Counted from the first letter of the stretch, positions 1-7,539 are shown. The stretch is 16,985 nt of DNA from Geodermatophilaceae bacterium (GCA_013812385.1 JACCTM010000501.1:1-16985); one strand, 5' to 3'. Notes: a model not told the origin generated them from the sequence alone. A program made the numbers and translations.

Positions 1-660
1 GCTGCGCTGGCCGTCAGCGCCGCACGCTCGGGCCATCAGCCCGTACTGCTCGGCGCCGACCCCTGGGACGGTGGAATCGACATCACCCTTGGCGCTGAGG
101 GGGTATCCGGCCCTCGCTGGCCCGATCTCGCCACCGTCTCCGGCCGGCTCTCGACGGCGGCGATCCTGGACGGCTTGCCACAGGCTCACGGCGTGCGCTT
201 TCTGAGTTCGGCTCGAGGTCAAGCCTTGCGGATCCCGCTGCCGGCGCTGACTGCGGTCGTCGCGGCGGCACGGCGTACGGGAGGGCTAGTCGTAGTGGAT
301 CTGCCCAGGGAGGCCACCGAGGCTCCGCGATGGCTCGGTGGGCAGGTCGATCTCGGCTTGGTGGTGTGCGCGGCCACGGTATCCGGTGCATTGGCAACCC
401 GGGCGCTGGTCAGCGAGTTGGGTTGGCAAGCACCAGCTTGCGGCGTCGTGGTCCGTGCCGGGCTCGGACGTGACATCGACGATGGTGCGTTGGCCAGCGC
501 CGTCGGCCTTCCGGTGCTGGTACGGCTGCGCGAGGAGTCGCGTGTGACCAGGCAACGGCAGCGAGGTGAGCCCCCTGCGCCTCGACGCCGGAGTCACCTT
601 GCCAGGTCATGCGCCCAGTTGTGGAAGTTGGCTGCCGACCGCCAGGAGGCTGCGGCGTGA
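1..660 (+). CDS. ssd: Ssd/CpaE-like (TadZ-type) MinD-family ATPase, 5'-truncated
   Basis: The frame is open from base 1 and ends at TGA 658-660, so this is the C-terminal part (219 residues) of a gene that starts upstream. The segment VLLGADPWDGGIDITLGAE followed by GPRWPDL resembles the region after the P-loop in actinobacterial CpaE/Ssd proteins (Rv3660c-like; the 'helicase/secretion neighborhood' CpaE homologue). The Walker A loop itself would lie outside the window. Members of the family are MinD/ParA-like ATPases thought to position the Tad apparatus; the mycobacterial homologue was described as septum-site determining. The C-terminus is basic (RQRQRGE, RRRSH). The stop codon overlaps the tadA start as GTGA, so translation is probably coupled. 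A TTG at 175 is in frame, but conserved sequence continues upstream of it. The identification rests on motif memory plus the adjacent tadA. Confidence 0.82.
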   Translation, partial: AALAVSAARSGHQPVLLGADPWDGGIDITLGAEGVSGPRWPDLATVSGRLSTAAILDGLPQAHGVRFLSSARGQALRIPLPALTAVVAAARRTGGLVVVDLPREATEAPRWLGGQVDLGLVVCAATVSGALATRALVSELGWQAPACGVVVRAGLGRDIDDGALASAVGLPVLVRLREESRVTRQRQRGEPPAPRRRSHLARSCAQLWKLAADRQEAAA

Positions 661-1739
661 AGGTCGAGACGATCGTGGATCGAGTCCGTACCCGGCTGGC
701 GGGGCTGGACGAGCCGGCCGGGCGGGCCCGGGTCGCCGAACTGGTCCGGGTCGAGGCCGGCGCCCTGGTCGACGACGCGGATCTGCTCACCCTGATCCGA
801 TCGGCCGAGGACGAACTGGTCGGGGCCGGGCCGCTCGAGCCGCTGCTCCGGCGGCCGGGAGTGACCGATGTGCTCGTCAACGCCCCGGACCAGGTATGGG
901 TGGATACGCCGGCCGGACTGGTGCGTACCGAGGTCCGGTTCGCGGACGCCGCAGCAGTGCGCCGGCTGGCCCAGCGGCTGGCCATGATGGCCGGTCGCCG
1001 GCTCGACGACGCGACTCCATGGGTTGATGCGACCTTGCCCGACGGGAGTCGCCTGCACGCCGTCCTGCAGCCGATCGCCGCCGGTTGCCCTTGCATCTGT
1101 CTGCGCGTGCTGGGCCGCCGCCAGTTCTCCTTCGCCGAACTGGTCGATTGCGGCACGATCCCGACCCAGGCAGCGTCGCGACTAGAAGCCATGATCGCTG
1201 ATCGCCGGTCCTTCCTAGTCACCGGCGGGACGGGGTCGGGCAAGACGACGTTGCTGGGAGCTCTGCTCTCCCTCGTACCTGTCCATGAACGGCTGGTCCT
1301 CGTGGAGGACGCACCGGAGTTGGCTCCGACGCATCCGCACGTGGTGCGCTTGCTGGCGCGTCCGGCAAACGTCGAAGGCGCTGGCGCGGTGAGCCTTCGC
1401 GATCTGGTTCGCCAAGCACTGCGGATGCGACCTGACCGGGTCGTCGTCGGAGAGGTACGCGGTGCGGAGGTCGCCGATCTGCTCTGCGCGCTGAACACCG
1501 GTCACGAGGGCGGTTGCGGAACAGTGCACGCCAATTCGCCAACCGAGGTGCCCGCTCGTCTCGAAGCGCTGGCAGCCATGGGTGGCCTCGACCGGGCCGC
1601 GGTGCACAGCCAGATGGCGGCAGGACTCGATGCGATAGTGCACGTCGTGCGGACCGGTCAGGGCCGCATCGTCAGTGAGCTTGCCGAGTTCGAGCGCGGC
1701 GGCCCGGTCCCACGAGTACGCGCGGTGTGGTCGCGGTGA
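657..1739 (+). CDS. tadA: TadA/CpaF-family secretion ATPase
   Basis: This hexameric traffic ATPase would power Flp/Tad pilus assembly or secretion at the inner face of the membrane. The GTG start at 657 was chosen because AGGAGG at 644-649 lies 7 nt upstream and the start overlaps the ssd stop (GTGA). An in-frame ATG at 609 lacks such support. The 360-residue protein has the CpaF order: an N-terminal domain with GAGPLEPLL and DVLVNAPDQVWVD, Walker A GGTGSGKT (residues 190-197), an acidic Asp-box region (LVLVEDAPEL), Walker B VVVGEVRG with Glu266, and the His box GHEGGCGTVHANS (His283, His291). All key motifs are intact, and the length is typical of the actinobacterial short form ('helicase/secretion neighborhood ATPase'). 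The downstream tadB start overlaps its stop. Confidence 0.95.
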   Translation: MKVETIVDRVRTRLAGLDEPAGRARVAELVRVEAGALVDDADLLTLIRSAEDELVGAGPLEPLLRRPGVTDVLVNAPDQVWVDTPAGLVRTEVRFADAAAVRRLAQRLAMMAGRRLDDATPWVDATLPDGSRLHAVLQPIAAGCPCICLRVLGRRQFSFAELVDCGTIPTQAASRLEAMIADRRSFLVTGGTGSGKTTLLGALLSLVPVHERLVLVEDAPELAPTHPHVVRLLARPANVEGAGAVSLRDLVRQALRMRPDRVVVGEVRGAEVADLLCALNTGHEGGCGTVHANSPTEVPARLEALAAMGGLDRAAVHSQMAAGLDAIVHVVRTGQGRIVSELAEFERGGPVPRVRAVWSR

Positions 1740-2659
1740 ATCAGGCGTACCCGTTGGCGCTCCTAGCGGCAGTCCTGTGCCTCTGGCCCCGCACGTTCGC
1801 CGTGAGCCGACTGGCCCGCGCGGTTGATCTGAACGGCCGCGACGGTGCCTCGAGGTCGTGGGTCTCCGCCGGCTGGGGGCTGGCTCGGTGGCCTCGATCG
1901 GGGTGGCTCCGCGCTCTGCTGGTCGTCGGGGGAGTCGTCGCCTCGGCTCAGGTCTGGCCATTACCGGTTGCGGCCGTCGGGGTCGCGATCGCTGTCACGG
2001 CCGGCTCAGGGCTGGTCCGCATGCGCCAGGAACGAGCCGTGGTCGGCGAGGAGCAGGCCGCCGTCGAGGGGCTCGGGGTACTCGTGGCTGAACTACGCGC
2101 CGGTCGACCAGCCGACGAGGCCCTCGCGGCGGCGGGGCGACATTGCGGCCACCAGAACGTCGGGGCTCTGCTGACCCGACTCGGTCGATCGCTGCGGCTG
2201 GGCGATCGCCTGGAGGGGCCGATGGGCGTGGACGAGCGGGCGCCACCGCTGACTGCCGGGCGCGGGTCACCTCGGCCAACGGGTCAGGTCGGCCCCGCGA
2301 CGCAACCTGCGGCCGATCCGCGCTGGCAGTCCCGACTCATTGCCGGTCTGCGTCTGAGCCAACGGACCGGTTGTGCCCTCGCCGATGTGGTGGCGGCGGT
2401 CGAGTCCGACCTGGCCCGGCGTGGCCATCAGCGAGCAGACGTTCGAGCGACGGCGGCCGGTCATCGGGCAACGGTCGTGCTGCTGGCCGGTTTGCCGGTC
2501 TTGGGGCTCGCCATGGGCAGTGGGATCGGGGCGGAGCCGGTGCGGATATTGACCACGACGACGATCGGCCACGTCCTCCTGGTCTCCGGCGTCACCCTGG
2601 AGCTGGCTGGCCTTGCTTGGAGCCGGCGGATGACCCGCGCCGCCCTGAGCGAAGGCTGA
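1736..2659 (+). CDS. tadB: TadB-like inner-membrane protein (T2SF domain)
   Basis: This is a polytopic platform protein of the Tad system, expected to sit in the cytoplasmic membrane and connect the TadA ATPase to pilin polymerisation. With the GTG at 1736 (GTGA overlap with the tadA stop) the product has 307 residues. An in-frame GTG at 1727 is an alternative, and neither has a strong Shine-Dalgarno. Hydrophobic segments occur near residues 6-20 and 58-95, and two more near the C-terminus (VVLLAGLPVLGLAMG and HVLLVSGVTLELAGLAW). Between them lies a cytoplasmic type II secretion F-like region with GLGVLVAELRAGRPADEAL and LRLSQRTGCALADVV. A Pro/Gly-rich stretch (about residues 164-195, RAPPLTAGRGSPRPTG) splits the domain and looks poorly conserved. 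The position between tadA and tadC supports the call. Confidence 0.88.
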   Translation: MNQAYPLALLAAVLCLWPRTFAVSRLARAVDLNGRDGASRSWVSAGWGLARWPRSGWLRALLVVGGVVASAQVWPLPVAAVGVAIAVTAGSGLVRMRQERAVVGEEQAAVEGLGVLVAELRAGRPADEALAAAGRHCGHQNVGALLTRLGRSLRLGDRLEGPMGVDERAPPLTAGRGSPRPTGQVGPATQPAADPRWQSRLIAGLRLSQRTGCALADVVAAVESDLARRGHQRADVRATAAGHRATVVLLAGLPVLGLAMGSGIGAEPVRILTTTTIGHVLLVSGVTLELAGLAWSRRMTRAALSEG

Positions 2660-2662
2660 GCC

Positions 2663-3544
2663 TTGGTCTGGCTCTCCGACTCGCACCCGGTGCCCTCGAT
2701 GGTGCTGGCGCTGCTGACCATCAGCCTGGCGATCCTTCCGACAACCGTTGCCGTCGCGGACCATCGGCTGCGACGTCTCTCGACGTCGGTTGAGCCCTTG
2801 GGCAAGACGCTCGCCGGCGGTGACCCGTCGGCCCAGGTCGACGCTCAACGTCGACGGGCCATGCTCTTCGCGGCACTTGCCGCCGCCGCGGTCCTGGTCA
2901 CCGTTCCGTCTGCTGGCGGCGGCCTCGCGACCTCGGCGGTTGCGGCTGGGACGTACCTTCTGCTGCGCGGGACCGCTCCCGTCGACGGTGCGTACTCTCG
3001 TGCGAGCAACTGGCTCAGCGCGATCAGATGGCCCGGGGCACGGACGGGCCGGTCTGCGGTCGCGGACCCGCTGCTGCCCTTTGCCATCGAGCTGTTGGCC
3101 GTCTGTCTGCGGGCGGGCATGGCCGGCTCGCCGGCGCTCAGATCGGTGTCGGGCATCCTGCCGGCCCTCGATCACTCGGGGCCGGGAGCAGCGGCGTCCG
3201 TGCCGGTGACTCCCGGTGTATCTGTCGTGCTGGCTCGCGTCGCTGCAGCCTGCGAGCTGGGCAGCGAGCCAGCTACGGCATGGCAGGACTGGCTCGGACA
3301 TCCGGTCTACGGCCGGCTGGCCCGCGCTCTGGTCGTCACCGGCGAATCGGGCAGTGCCGTCGCTGGGCGCCTGGAGGCTGTCGCGCAGCAGCTGCGCACC
3401 GCCGAGGGGCAGCAGACGATGGCTCGGGCGCAACGAGCCGGTGTGCTGCTCATGGCGCCGCTGGGACTGTGCTTCCTGCCCGCGTTCGTCTGCCTCGGTG
3501 TTGTTCCAGTGATCGTCGGAATCGCCGGCCAGGTGTTCGGCTGA
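2663..3544 (+). CDS. tadC: TadC-like inner-membrane protein (T2SF domain)
   Basis: This is the second T2SF-family platform protein and the probable partner of TadB. It begins 3 nt after the tadB stop with TTG 2663; GAAGG at 2651-2655 lies 7 nt upstream. An in-frame ATG at 2699 is possible but would remove part of the first hydrophobic segment. The 293-residue product has an N-terminal membrane helix (VPSMVLALLTISLAILP), a hydrophobic pair near residues 65-100, and a cytoplasmic T2SF region with PFAIELLAVCLRAGMAGSPAL and ARALVVTGESGSAVAGRLEAVA. A strongly hydrophobic C-terminal hairpin follows (LLMAPLGLCFLPAFVCLGVV). In M. tuberculosis the equivalent is Rv3657c. It is the last gene before a gap of about 200 bp. 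Confidence 0.87.
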   Translation: MVWLSDSHPVPSMVLALLTISLAILPTTVAVADHRLRRLSTSVEPLGKTLAGGDPSAQVDAQRRRAMLFAALAAAAVLVTVPSAGGGLATSAVAAGTYLLLRGTAPVDGAYSRASNWLSAIRWPGARTGRSAVADPLLPFAIELLAVCLRAGMAGSPALRSVSGILPALDHSGPGAAASVPVTPGVSVVLARVAAACELGSEPATAWQDWLGHPVYGRLARALVVTGESGSAVAGRLEAVAQQLRTAEGQQTMARAQRAGVLLMAPLGLCFLPAFVCLGVVPVIVGIAGQVFG

Positions 3545-3604
3545 ATCGCTGGGAACCTTCCCCCGTAGTGCCGCGGCCCACGTCGGTTGCGGCGACTGAG
3601 TTTC

Positions 3605-3623
3605 CACAGCCTTCGGGGCTGTG
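3605..3623 (+). terminator. Hairpin between tadC and the pilin gene
   Basis: Perfect 7-bp stem CACAGCC (3605-3611) / GGCTGTG (3617-3623) with loop TTCGG. It lies 60 nt after the tadC stop in the only sizeable gap of the tad operon. No run of T follows, so a classical intrinsic terminator is doubtful. It may be a partial terminator or an RNA-processing or stabilising hairpin that sets pilin level apart from machinery level. The function is inference. Confidence 0.4.
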
Positions 3624-3745
3624 CAGGTTGGTGCCCGAGGCTGTCCACAGATGACATCGAGCCCCAGCGCACCGAGTCATCAGGGTTGAGGCTGAGCAGG
3701 TGCGGACAGACGTCTCGCACCCACGTCGAGGAAGGGAGGGTGAAC

Positions 3746-4021
3746 ATGGTCAAGCGGTTCGCCACCGTCACCCAGTTCATGGTCAACCTCTGCACCATCA
3801 GTGCAGTTGGCTGCCTCATGCTCACCGCCGCAGTCGGTAGGACCGCGCGCAGTCGGCTGCGCCGAATCTCCGGCGACGCCGGAATGAGTACCGCTGAGTA
3901 TGCGGTGGGAACGATCGCGGCCTGCGCTTTCGCCGCGGTCCTCTACCAAGTCGTGACCGGGGATTCGATCGTCTCGGCGCTCCAGGATCTGATCGACTCC
4001 GCGCTTTCGACCCTTTCCTGA
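3746..4021 (+). CDS. Flp-type prepilin, DUF4244 family
   Basis: This is the probable major pilin subunit of the Tad system. ATG 3746 was chosen because GGGAGG (3734-3739) lies 6 nt upstream; a GTG at 3740 and ATGs at 3779 and 3818 are in frame. The 91-residue product contains GMSTAEYAVGTIAACAFAAV, which is a class IV Flp prepilin site. Cleavage after Gly46 would leave Glu at mature +5 and Tyr at +6, and a mature pilin of only 45 residues with one hydrophobic helix. It corresponds to Rv3656c. The leader is unusual: it has 46 residues and a hydrophobic stretch (MVNLCTISAVGCLMLTAAV) before a basic segment (RTARSRLRR). No prepilin peptidase gene is visible here, so it must be encoded elsewhere if processing occurs. 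Confidence 0.85.
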   Translation: MVKRFATVTQFMVNLCTISAVGCLMLTAAVGRTARSRLRRISGDAGMSTAEYAVGTIAACAFAAVLYQVVTGDSIVSALQDLIDSALSTLS

Positions 4022-4063
4022 ATTACCTTGCCGGACAGTGAGTCTCTCCGATCGCGCCGGGTC

Positions 4064-4525
4064 ATGCGGTGCGAGAGCGGGCTCCTTCGTCGCCGCATTT
4101 GGATGGCTCCGCGGACCTTCGATGATGCCGGGATGGTCACCGCGGAGACCGCGGTCGTGCTCCCGGTCCTGGTCTTCATCCTGGCCGCCGCGCTGGCTGC
4201 GGTATCGGTGGTCACCGCGCAGATGCGGTGCACCGATGCTGCCCGCGAAGGCGCGCGGGCAGCGGCCAGGGGGGAGTCCGATGCGGCAGTAATCCAGATC
4301 GCGGCGTCCTCCGCCCCGGCGGGCAGTGCCGTGTCGGTCTCTCGGAATGAAGACACCGTGACCGTCGAGGTCAGTGCTTCCGTGGCTCTGTTCGCCGGTC
4401 TCGGTCCGTCGATGACGGTGTCAGACGACGCCACTGCCGCTCTCGAGCCGGGGCTCGACGGTGCAGCTGGGGCCCAGGGCGACCGTGGTGGCGCTGCCGG
4501 CGGTGGTCCGCGTGGGCCGCCATGA
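4064..4525 (+). CDS. TadE-like pseudopilin
   Basis: This is a minor-pilin-like TadE family protein of the Tad locus (Rv3655c position). The product has about 153 residues from ATG 4064. TTG 4028 and ATG 4103 are in frame, and no clear ribosome binding site decides between them. The diagnostic segment is GMVTAETAVVLPVLVFILAA. A Gly followed by Glu at +5 (Gly23/Glu28 with this start) gives a prepilin-peptidase-like site and a single membrane helix. After it come QMRCTDAAREGARAAARGE, typical of TadE, then a beta-rich extracytoplasmic part (VSVSRNEDTVTVEVSASV), and a Gly/Pro-rich end (GGAAGGGPRGPP). The stop overlaps the next gene's ATG (ATGA), indicating coupled translation. The family call is firm; the start is not. 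Confidence 0.82.
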   Translation: MRCESGLLRRRIWMAPRTFDDAGMVTAETAVVLPVLVFILAAALAAVSVVTAQMRCTDAAREGARAAARGESDAAVIQIAASSAPAGSAVSVSRNEDTVTVEVSASVALFAGLGPSMTVSDDATAALEPGLDGAAGAQGDRGGAAGGGPRGPP

Positions 4526-4971
4526 GCAGCAGCAGAAGGCCGGCCGGGTCCGCCGGTCGTCGGGCCCTCACGATTCGCAGCGAACGTGGGTCGGCGGGTG
4601 TCTGGGTATTGGCGCTGTCCGGCGTCATCCTGCTCAGCGGGGCAGCTTCTGTCCTGGCCGGCATGGCGATCATCAGCCGACACGAAGCTGGGACGGCGGC
4701 CGACCTTGCTGCGCTCGCGGCTGCCAGCCGGGCGTTGTCCGGACCCGAGGTCGCCTGTGCGGCGGGGCAGGACATAGCGGATGCCAACGGCGCGGAATTG
4801 GTGTCCTGCACCCTGAGCGCGGACGGTGTTGTGGATGTGACGGTCACCGTGACGGTGCAGTTCGGTTCGCTGGGTCTCGGGGTCGCCCGGGCCGATGCCC
4901 GTGCCGGCCATGCCGGGACCGGTGGCCCGGCGGGTCCGGATCAACCACTGGTCGACGGACTCGCGCCCGGG
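4522..4971 (+). CDS. TadE/TadG-like protein of the helicase/secretion neighbourhood; stop codon missing
   Basis: The ATG overlaps the preceding TadE stop (ATGA, 4522-4525). The first 130 or so residues are a good match to the small Rv3654c-like TadE/G family that sits next to the DECH helicase in actinobacteria. They include RGSAGVWVLALSGVILLSG (one membrane helix), ISRHEAGTAADLAALAAASRAL, and VACAAGQDIADANGAELVSC with the two conserved cysteines. Family members normally end soon after an ARARAG-like segment, here ARADARAGHAG (about 4888-4920). Here no in-frame stop follows, and the frame stays open to TGA 7201-7203 (893 codons), antisense to the helicase. The end given is the base before the helicase stop and marks only the part with family character. 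Either a stop was lost, a frameshift is present, or the protein carries a long extension. Standard gene callers may omit it. Confidence 0.72.
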
Positions 4972-7374
4972 TCATCGCCGCGAAGTCGCGGCCTCGTCAA
5001 CGAAACTGGACTGCGCGTCGCCGGGGTGACGAGCAACGCCCGCGTCGACCAAGGCGTCGAGAACCGTGTCCAGGATCGTGACCGCCGCCTTCTTGTCCAG
5101 TGGCGAGTTGCCGTTGCCGCACTTGGGCGACTGTATGCACGAGGGGCAACCGAACTCACAGACACAACTCGCGATCGTGGCCCGAGTGGCGGTCAGCCAG
5201 TCCCGGATCGCGTCATGGCCGCGTTCGGCGAAGCCGGCACCGCCGGGATGGCCGTCATAGACGACGATCGTGGCCGCGACGGTGTCGGGGTGCAGAGCCG
5301 TGGACAAGCCGCCGATGTCCCACCGGTCGCAGGTCGCGAACAACGGCAACAACCCGATCGCGGCGTGCTCGGCCGCATGCAGGGCACCGGGCAGATCGGC
5401 CTCGGCGACCTCGCTCCGGACAACAGTGCGGGCATCCAAGGTGATCCAGACCGCCGCCGTCTGCAGGAGCCGAGGCGGCAGGTCCAGCGGAAACTCGGCC
5501 AGCACCTGACCGGTCCATACCCGGCGGCGCTGGTAGGACACCACCTGGTCGGTGACATCGACGAGCCCGCGGTGCACGCCGACGCCGCCGTAGGTCGAAC
5601 TCCGTTCGGTCGAGATGATCCGCAAGTCGGTGATCTGCTGCGCGCGGGTCGTCCACTCCGGCTCCTCGGCATGCACGAGTGCGACCGAGTTGTCGAGGTC
5701 GAACTCGTCGACGACGTAGGACGCGCCCTGATGGACGTACAACGCTCCGGAATGCACGGTCGAGTGGGACGCAGCACCGTCGACCGTGCCCAGCATCCGG
5801 CCGGTCTCGGTCTCGACGATGGTCACCGGGGAGTCGCCACCGGAACGCAGATCGACGTCCGGCCGGTGCCGATGCGTCCAGTACCACCCGCCCGGCCTCG
5901 TACGCAGATCGCCTGCGGTTACCAGAGCAACCACCGACCGCCGGGCGGACTGGCCACCGAAGAGGTCGAGGTCGGACTCGGTCAACGGGTACTCCGCCGC
6001 CGCCATCCGCAGCTGCGGACCCAGAACGTGGGGATTGGCCGGATCGAAGACGCTGGCCTCGACCGGCCGGCCGAAGATGGCCGCCGGATTGTGGGCGAGG
6101 TAATGGTCGAGCGGGTCGTCCGCGGCGACGAAGACGGCCAACGATTCCTGACCGGCCCGCCCGGCACGCCCGGCCTGCTGCCACAGCGAGGCCAGCGTGC
6201 CCGGAAACCCCGAGAGCACCACGGCGTCCAGGCCACTGATGTCGATGCCGAGTTCGAGCGCGTTCGTCGAGGCCACCCCCAGCAGCTCACCGGTGTCCAG
6301 CTGCCGCTCGAGTTCGCGCCGTTCCTCGGGAAGGTAGCCGCCGCGATAGGCAGCGACCCGCTTGGCCAACACCGGGTCGACGTCGGCCACCAGCCGTCTC
6401 GCCTGTGCCGCAACACCTTCAGCACCTCGGCGGGATCGTACGAAGGCGACCGTACGAGCGCCGTCGCAGACCAGATCGGACAGAATCCGAGCCGTCTCCG
6501 CAGTGGCCGACCGGCGGGTCGACTCGCCGTTGTTGCCGTGCTCCCACGGCGGTTCCCACAACGCGAAGGTGCTGGCCGCGCGTGGCGACCCGTCGTCGGT
6601 CACCGCGCTCGCGTCGAGTCCGGTCAAGCGCAGTGCCGAGGCCTCCGGATCGGCGACCGTGGCCGAGGCCAGGACGAACGTTGGCGCCGCGCCGTACCGC
6701 GCGCAGATCCGGCGCAGCCGGCGCAGCACGTTGCCTACATGGGCACCGAAGACGCCACGGTAGACGTGGCACTCGTCAACCACCACGAAGGACAGATGAC
6801 GCAGCGCAGAGGACCACCGTGGGTGCCGAGGCAGGATCCCCCGACTGAGCATGTCCGGGTTGGTGACGATCCAGCGGCTGTGCTGGCGTACCCAGTCCCG
6901 TTCGTCGCCGGGAGTGTCACCGTCGTAGGCGGCTGGACGTACCGACGGACCAGCCAGGGCGGCCACCGCGGCGAGCTGGTCGTGGGCCAGCGCCTTGGTC
7001 GGGGCCAGATAGAGCACCCGACCGCGCGGATTCTCCTCCAGCGCGGCGAGTGCGGGCAACTGGTAGGCCAGCGACTTGCCCGACGCCGTACCCGTGGACA
7101 GCACTACGTCGCGGCCGGAGCGGGCCAGCTCAGCCGCGGTGATCTGGTGCAGCCAAGGCGCAGCGATGCCCAGTTCGGTCAGCCGTTCGAGCAGCGAAGG
7201 TGAGACCCAGTTGGGCCAGGGACCGGTCCGCGCGGTTCGGGCGGGCAACTCGGCCACGTGGGTCAGCGGGCAGGAGACGGCGGGGAACGGCGCAAGCCCA
7301 CCCCGTGCAGTGGCTGGGGCAAGAGCAGCGCCTCGCACGAGCCTGTCCAGTCTCTGCGCCGACACGTTCTCCAC
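4972..7374 (-). CDS. DECH-box superfamily II DNA helicase with DUF1998 (SftH/MrfA-like)
   Basis: This is an 800-residue ATP-dependent DNA translocase/helicase. The family includes M. smegmatis SftH (3'-5' helicase) and B. subtilis MrfA (mitomycin repair), so a DNA-repair role is likely. Visible motifs are Walker A TGTASGKS (94-101), DECH (200-203), SAT (237-239), and motif VI QQAGRAGR (399-406). Near the C-terminus is the cysteine cluster C737, C739, C743, C746, C752 in SCVCEFGCPSCIQSPKCG, which is the zinc-site signature of the DUF1998/MrfA group. The start is GTG 7372-7374 with no obvious Shine-Dalgarno. The gene is convergent with the tad operon, as in other actinobacteria (TIGR family 'helicase/secretion neighborhood putative DEAH-box helicase'). 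Codons TTA, CTA and TCA are absent from the 3' 90% of the gene, which leaves the antisense frame open. Confidence 0.93.
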   Translation of the reverse strand: MENVSAQRLDRLVRGAALAPATARGGLAPFPAVSCPLTHVAELPARTARTGPWPNWVSPSLLERLTELGIAAPWLHQITAAELARSGRDVVLSTGTASGKSLAYQLPALAALEENPRGRVLYLAPTKALAHDQLAAVAALAGPSVRPAAYDGDTPGDERDWVRQHSRWIVTNPDMLSRGILPRHPRWSSALRHLSFVVVDECHVYRGVFGAHVGNVLRRLRRICARYGAAPTFVLASATVADPEASALRLTGLDASAVTDDGSPRAASTFALWEPPWEHGNNGESTRRSATAETARILSDLVCDGARTVAFVRSRRGAEGVAAQARRLVADVDPVLAKRVAAYRGGYLPEERRELERQLDTGELLGVASTNALELGIDISGLDAVVLSGFPGTLASLWQQAGRAGRAGQESLAVFVAADDPLDHYLAHNPAAIFGRPVEASVFDPANPHVLGPQLRMAAAEYPLTESDLDLFGGQSARRSVVALVTAGDLRTRPGGWYWTHRHRPDVDLRSGGDSPVTIVETETGRMLGTVDGAASHSTVHSGALYVHQGASYVVDEFDLDNSVALVHAEEPEWTTRAQQITDLRIISTERSSTYGGVGVHRGLVDVTDQVVSYQRRRVWTGQVLAEFPLDLPPRLLQTAAVWITLDARTVVRSEVAEADLPGALHAAEHAAIGLLPLFATCDRWDIGGLSTALHPDTVAATIVVYDGHPGGAGFAERGHDAIRDWLTATRATIASCVCEFGCPSCIQSPKCGNGNSPLDKKAAVTILDTVLDALVDAGVARHPGDAQSSFVDEAATSRR

Positions 7375-7402
7375 TCTGGCAGGTGCCTACGACCAGCCCG
7401 TA

Positions 7403-7432
7403 CTGACGAGCAAACGAGCGCTCCCTTAGACT
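7403..7432 (+). promoter_or_regulatory. Candidate sigma-70-type promoter of hppA
   Basis: CTGACG (7403-7408) and TAGACT (7427-7432) are separated by 18 bp and resemble -35 and -10 boxes (TTGACA / TANNNT). They lie in the 165-bp gap between the divergent helicase and hppA genes. Transcription would start near 7439 and give a leader of about 100 nt before the hppA ATG. This is prediction by eye only. Confidence 0.35.
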
Positions 7433-7446
7433 CCGCGCGACTGTGT

Positions 7447-7521
7447 GGCCCGGATCGTCCGGGTCGACACCGCAGCCATCCCTGGGCGCACCCACGCGCA
7501 TCCTCGGATGCGCCGGTGTCG
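7447..7521 (+). promoter_or_regulatory. Structured 5' leader of hppA
   Basis: The leader contains several nested complementary segments. A first hairpin is CCCGGA (7449-7454) / TCCGGG (7458-7463), extendable by G-U and G-C pairs. An outer stem CGACACCG (7465-7472) / CGGTGTCG (7514-7521) is perfect over 8 bp. It encloses two hairpins, TGGG (7483-7486) / CCCA (7491-7494) and GCGCATCC (7496-7503) / GGATGCGC (7506-7513). The Shine-Dalgarno at 7526-7532 lies 5 nt after the outer stem. The layout is that of a multibranched cis-regulatory RNA. I do not recognise a known riboswitch class. Confidence 0.4.
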
Positions 7522-7539
7522 GGTCGGGAGGACAAAGAA

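Noticed and set aside
410..1498. Long minus-strand ORF antisense to tadA (362 codons)
   Set aside because: It lies over a tadA with all motifs intact, is rich in Arg/Ser/Thr with no family character, and is the usual by-product of high GC and few TTA/CTA/TCA codons.
2267..3607. 446-codon minus-strand ORF over tadB and tadC
   Set aside because: It spans two real genes, has a low-complexity Arg/Gly/Gln/Asp composition and shows no domain pattern; a codon-bias shadow.
7447..7521. Fluoride (crcB) riboswitch in the hppA leader
   Set aside because: The conserved fluoride-riboswitch bases (such as the GATGA...CTCC-like block) are not seen; only secondary structure is apparent.
7258..7539. In-frame upstream extension of hppA
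   Set aside because: The extension overlaps the helicase start region and the foldable leader. HppA similarity begins only after ATG 7540, which has a good Shine-Dalgarno.
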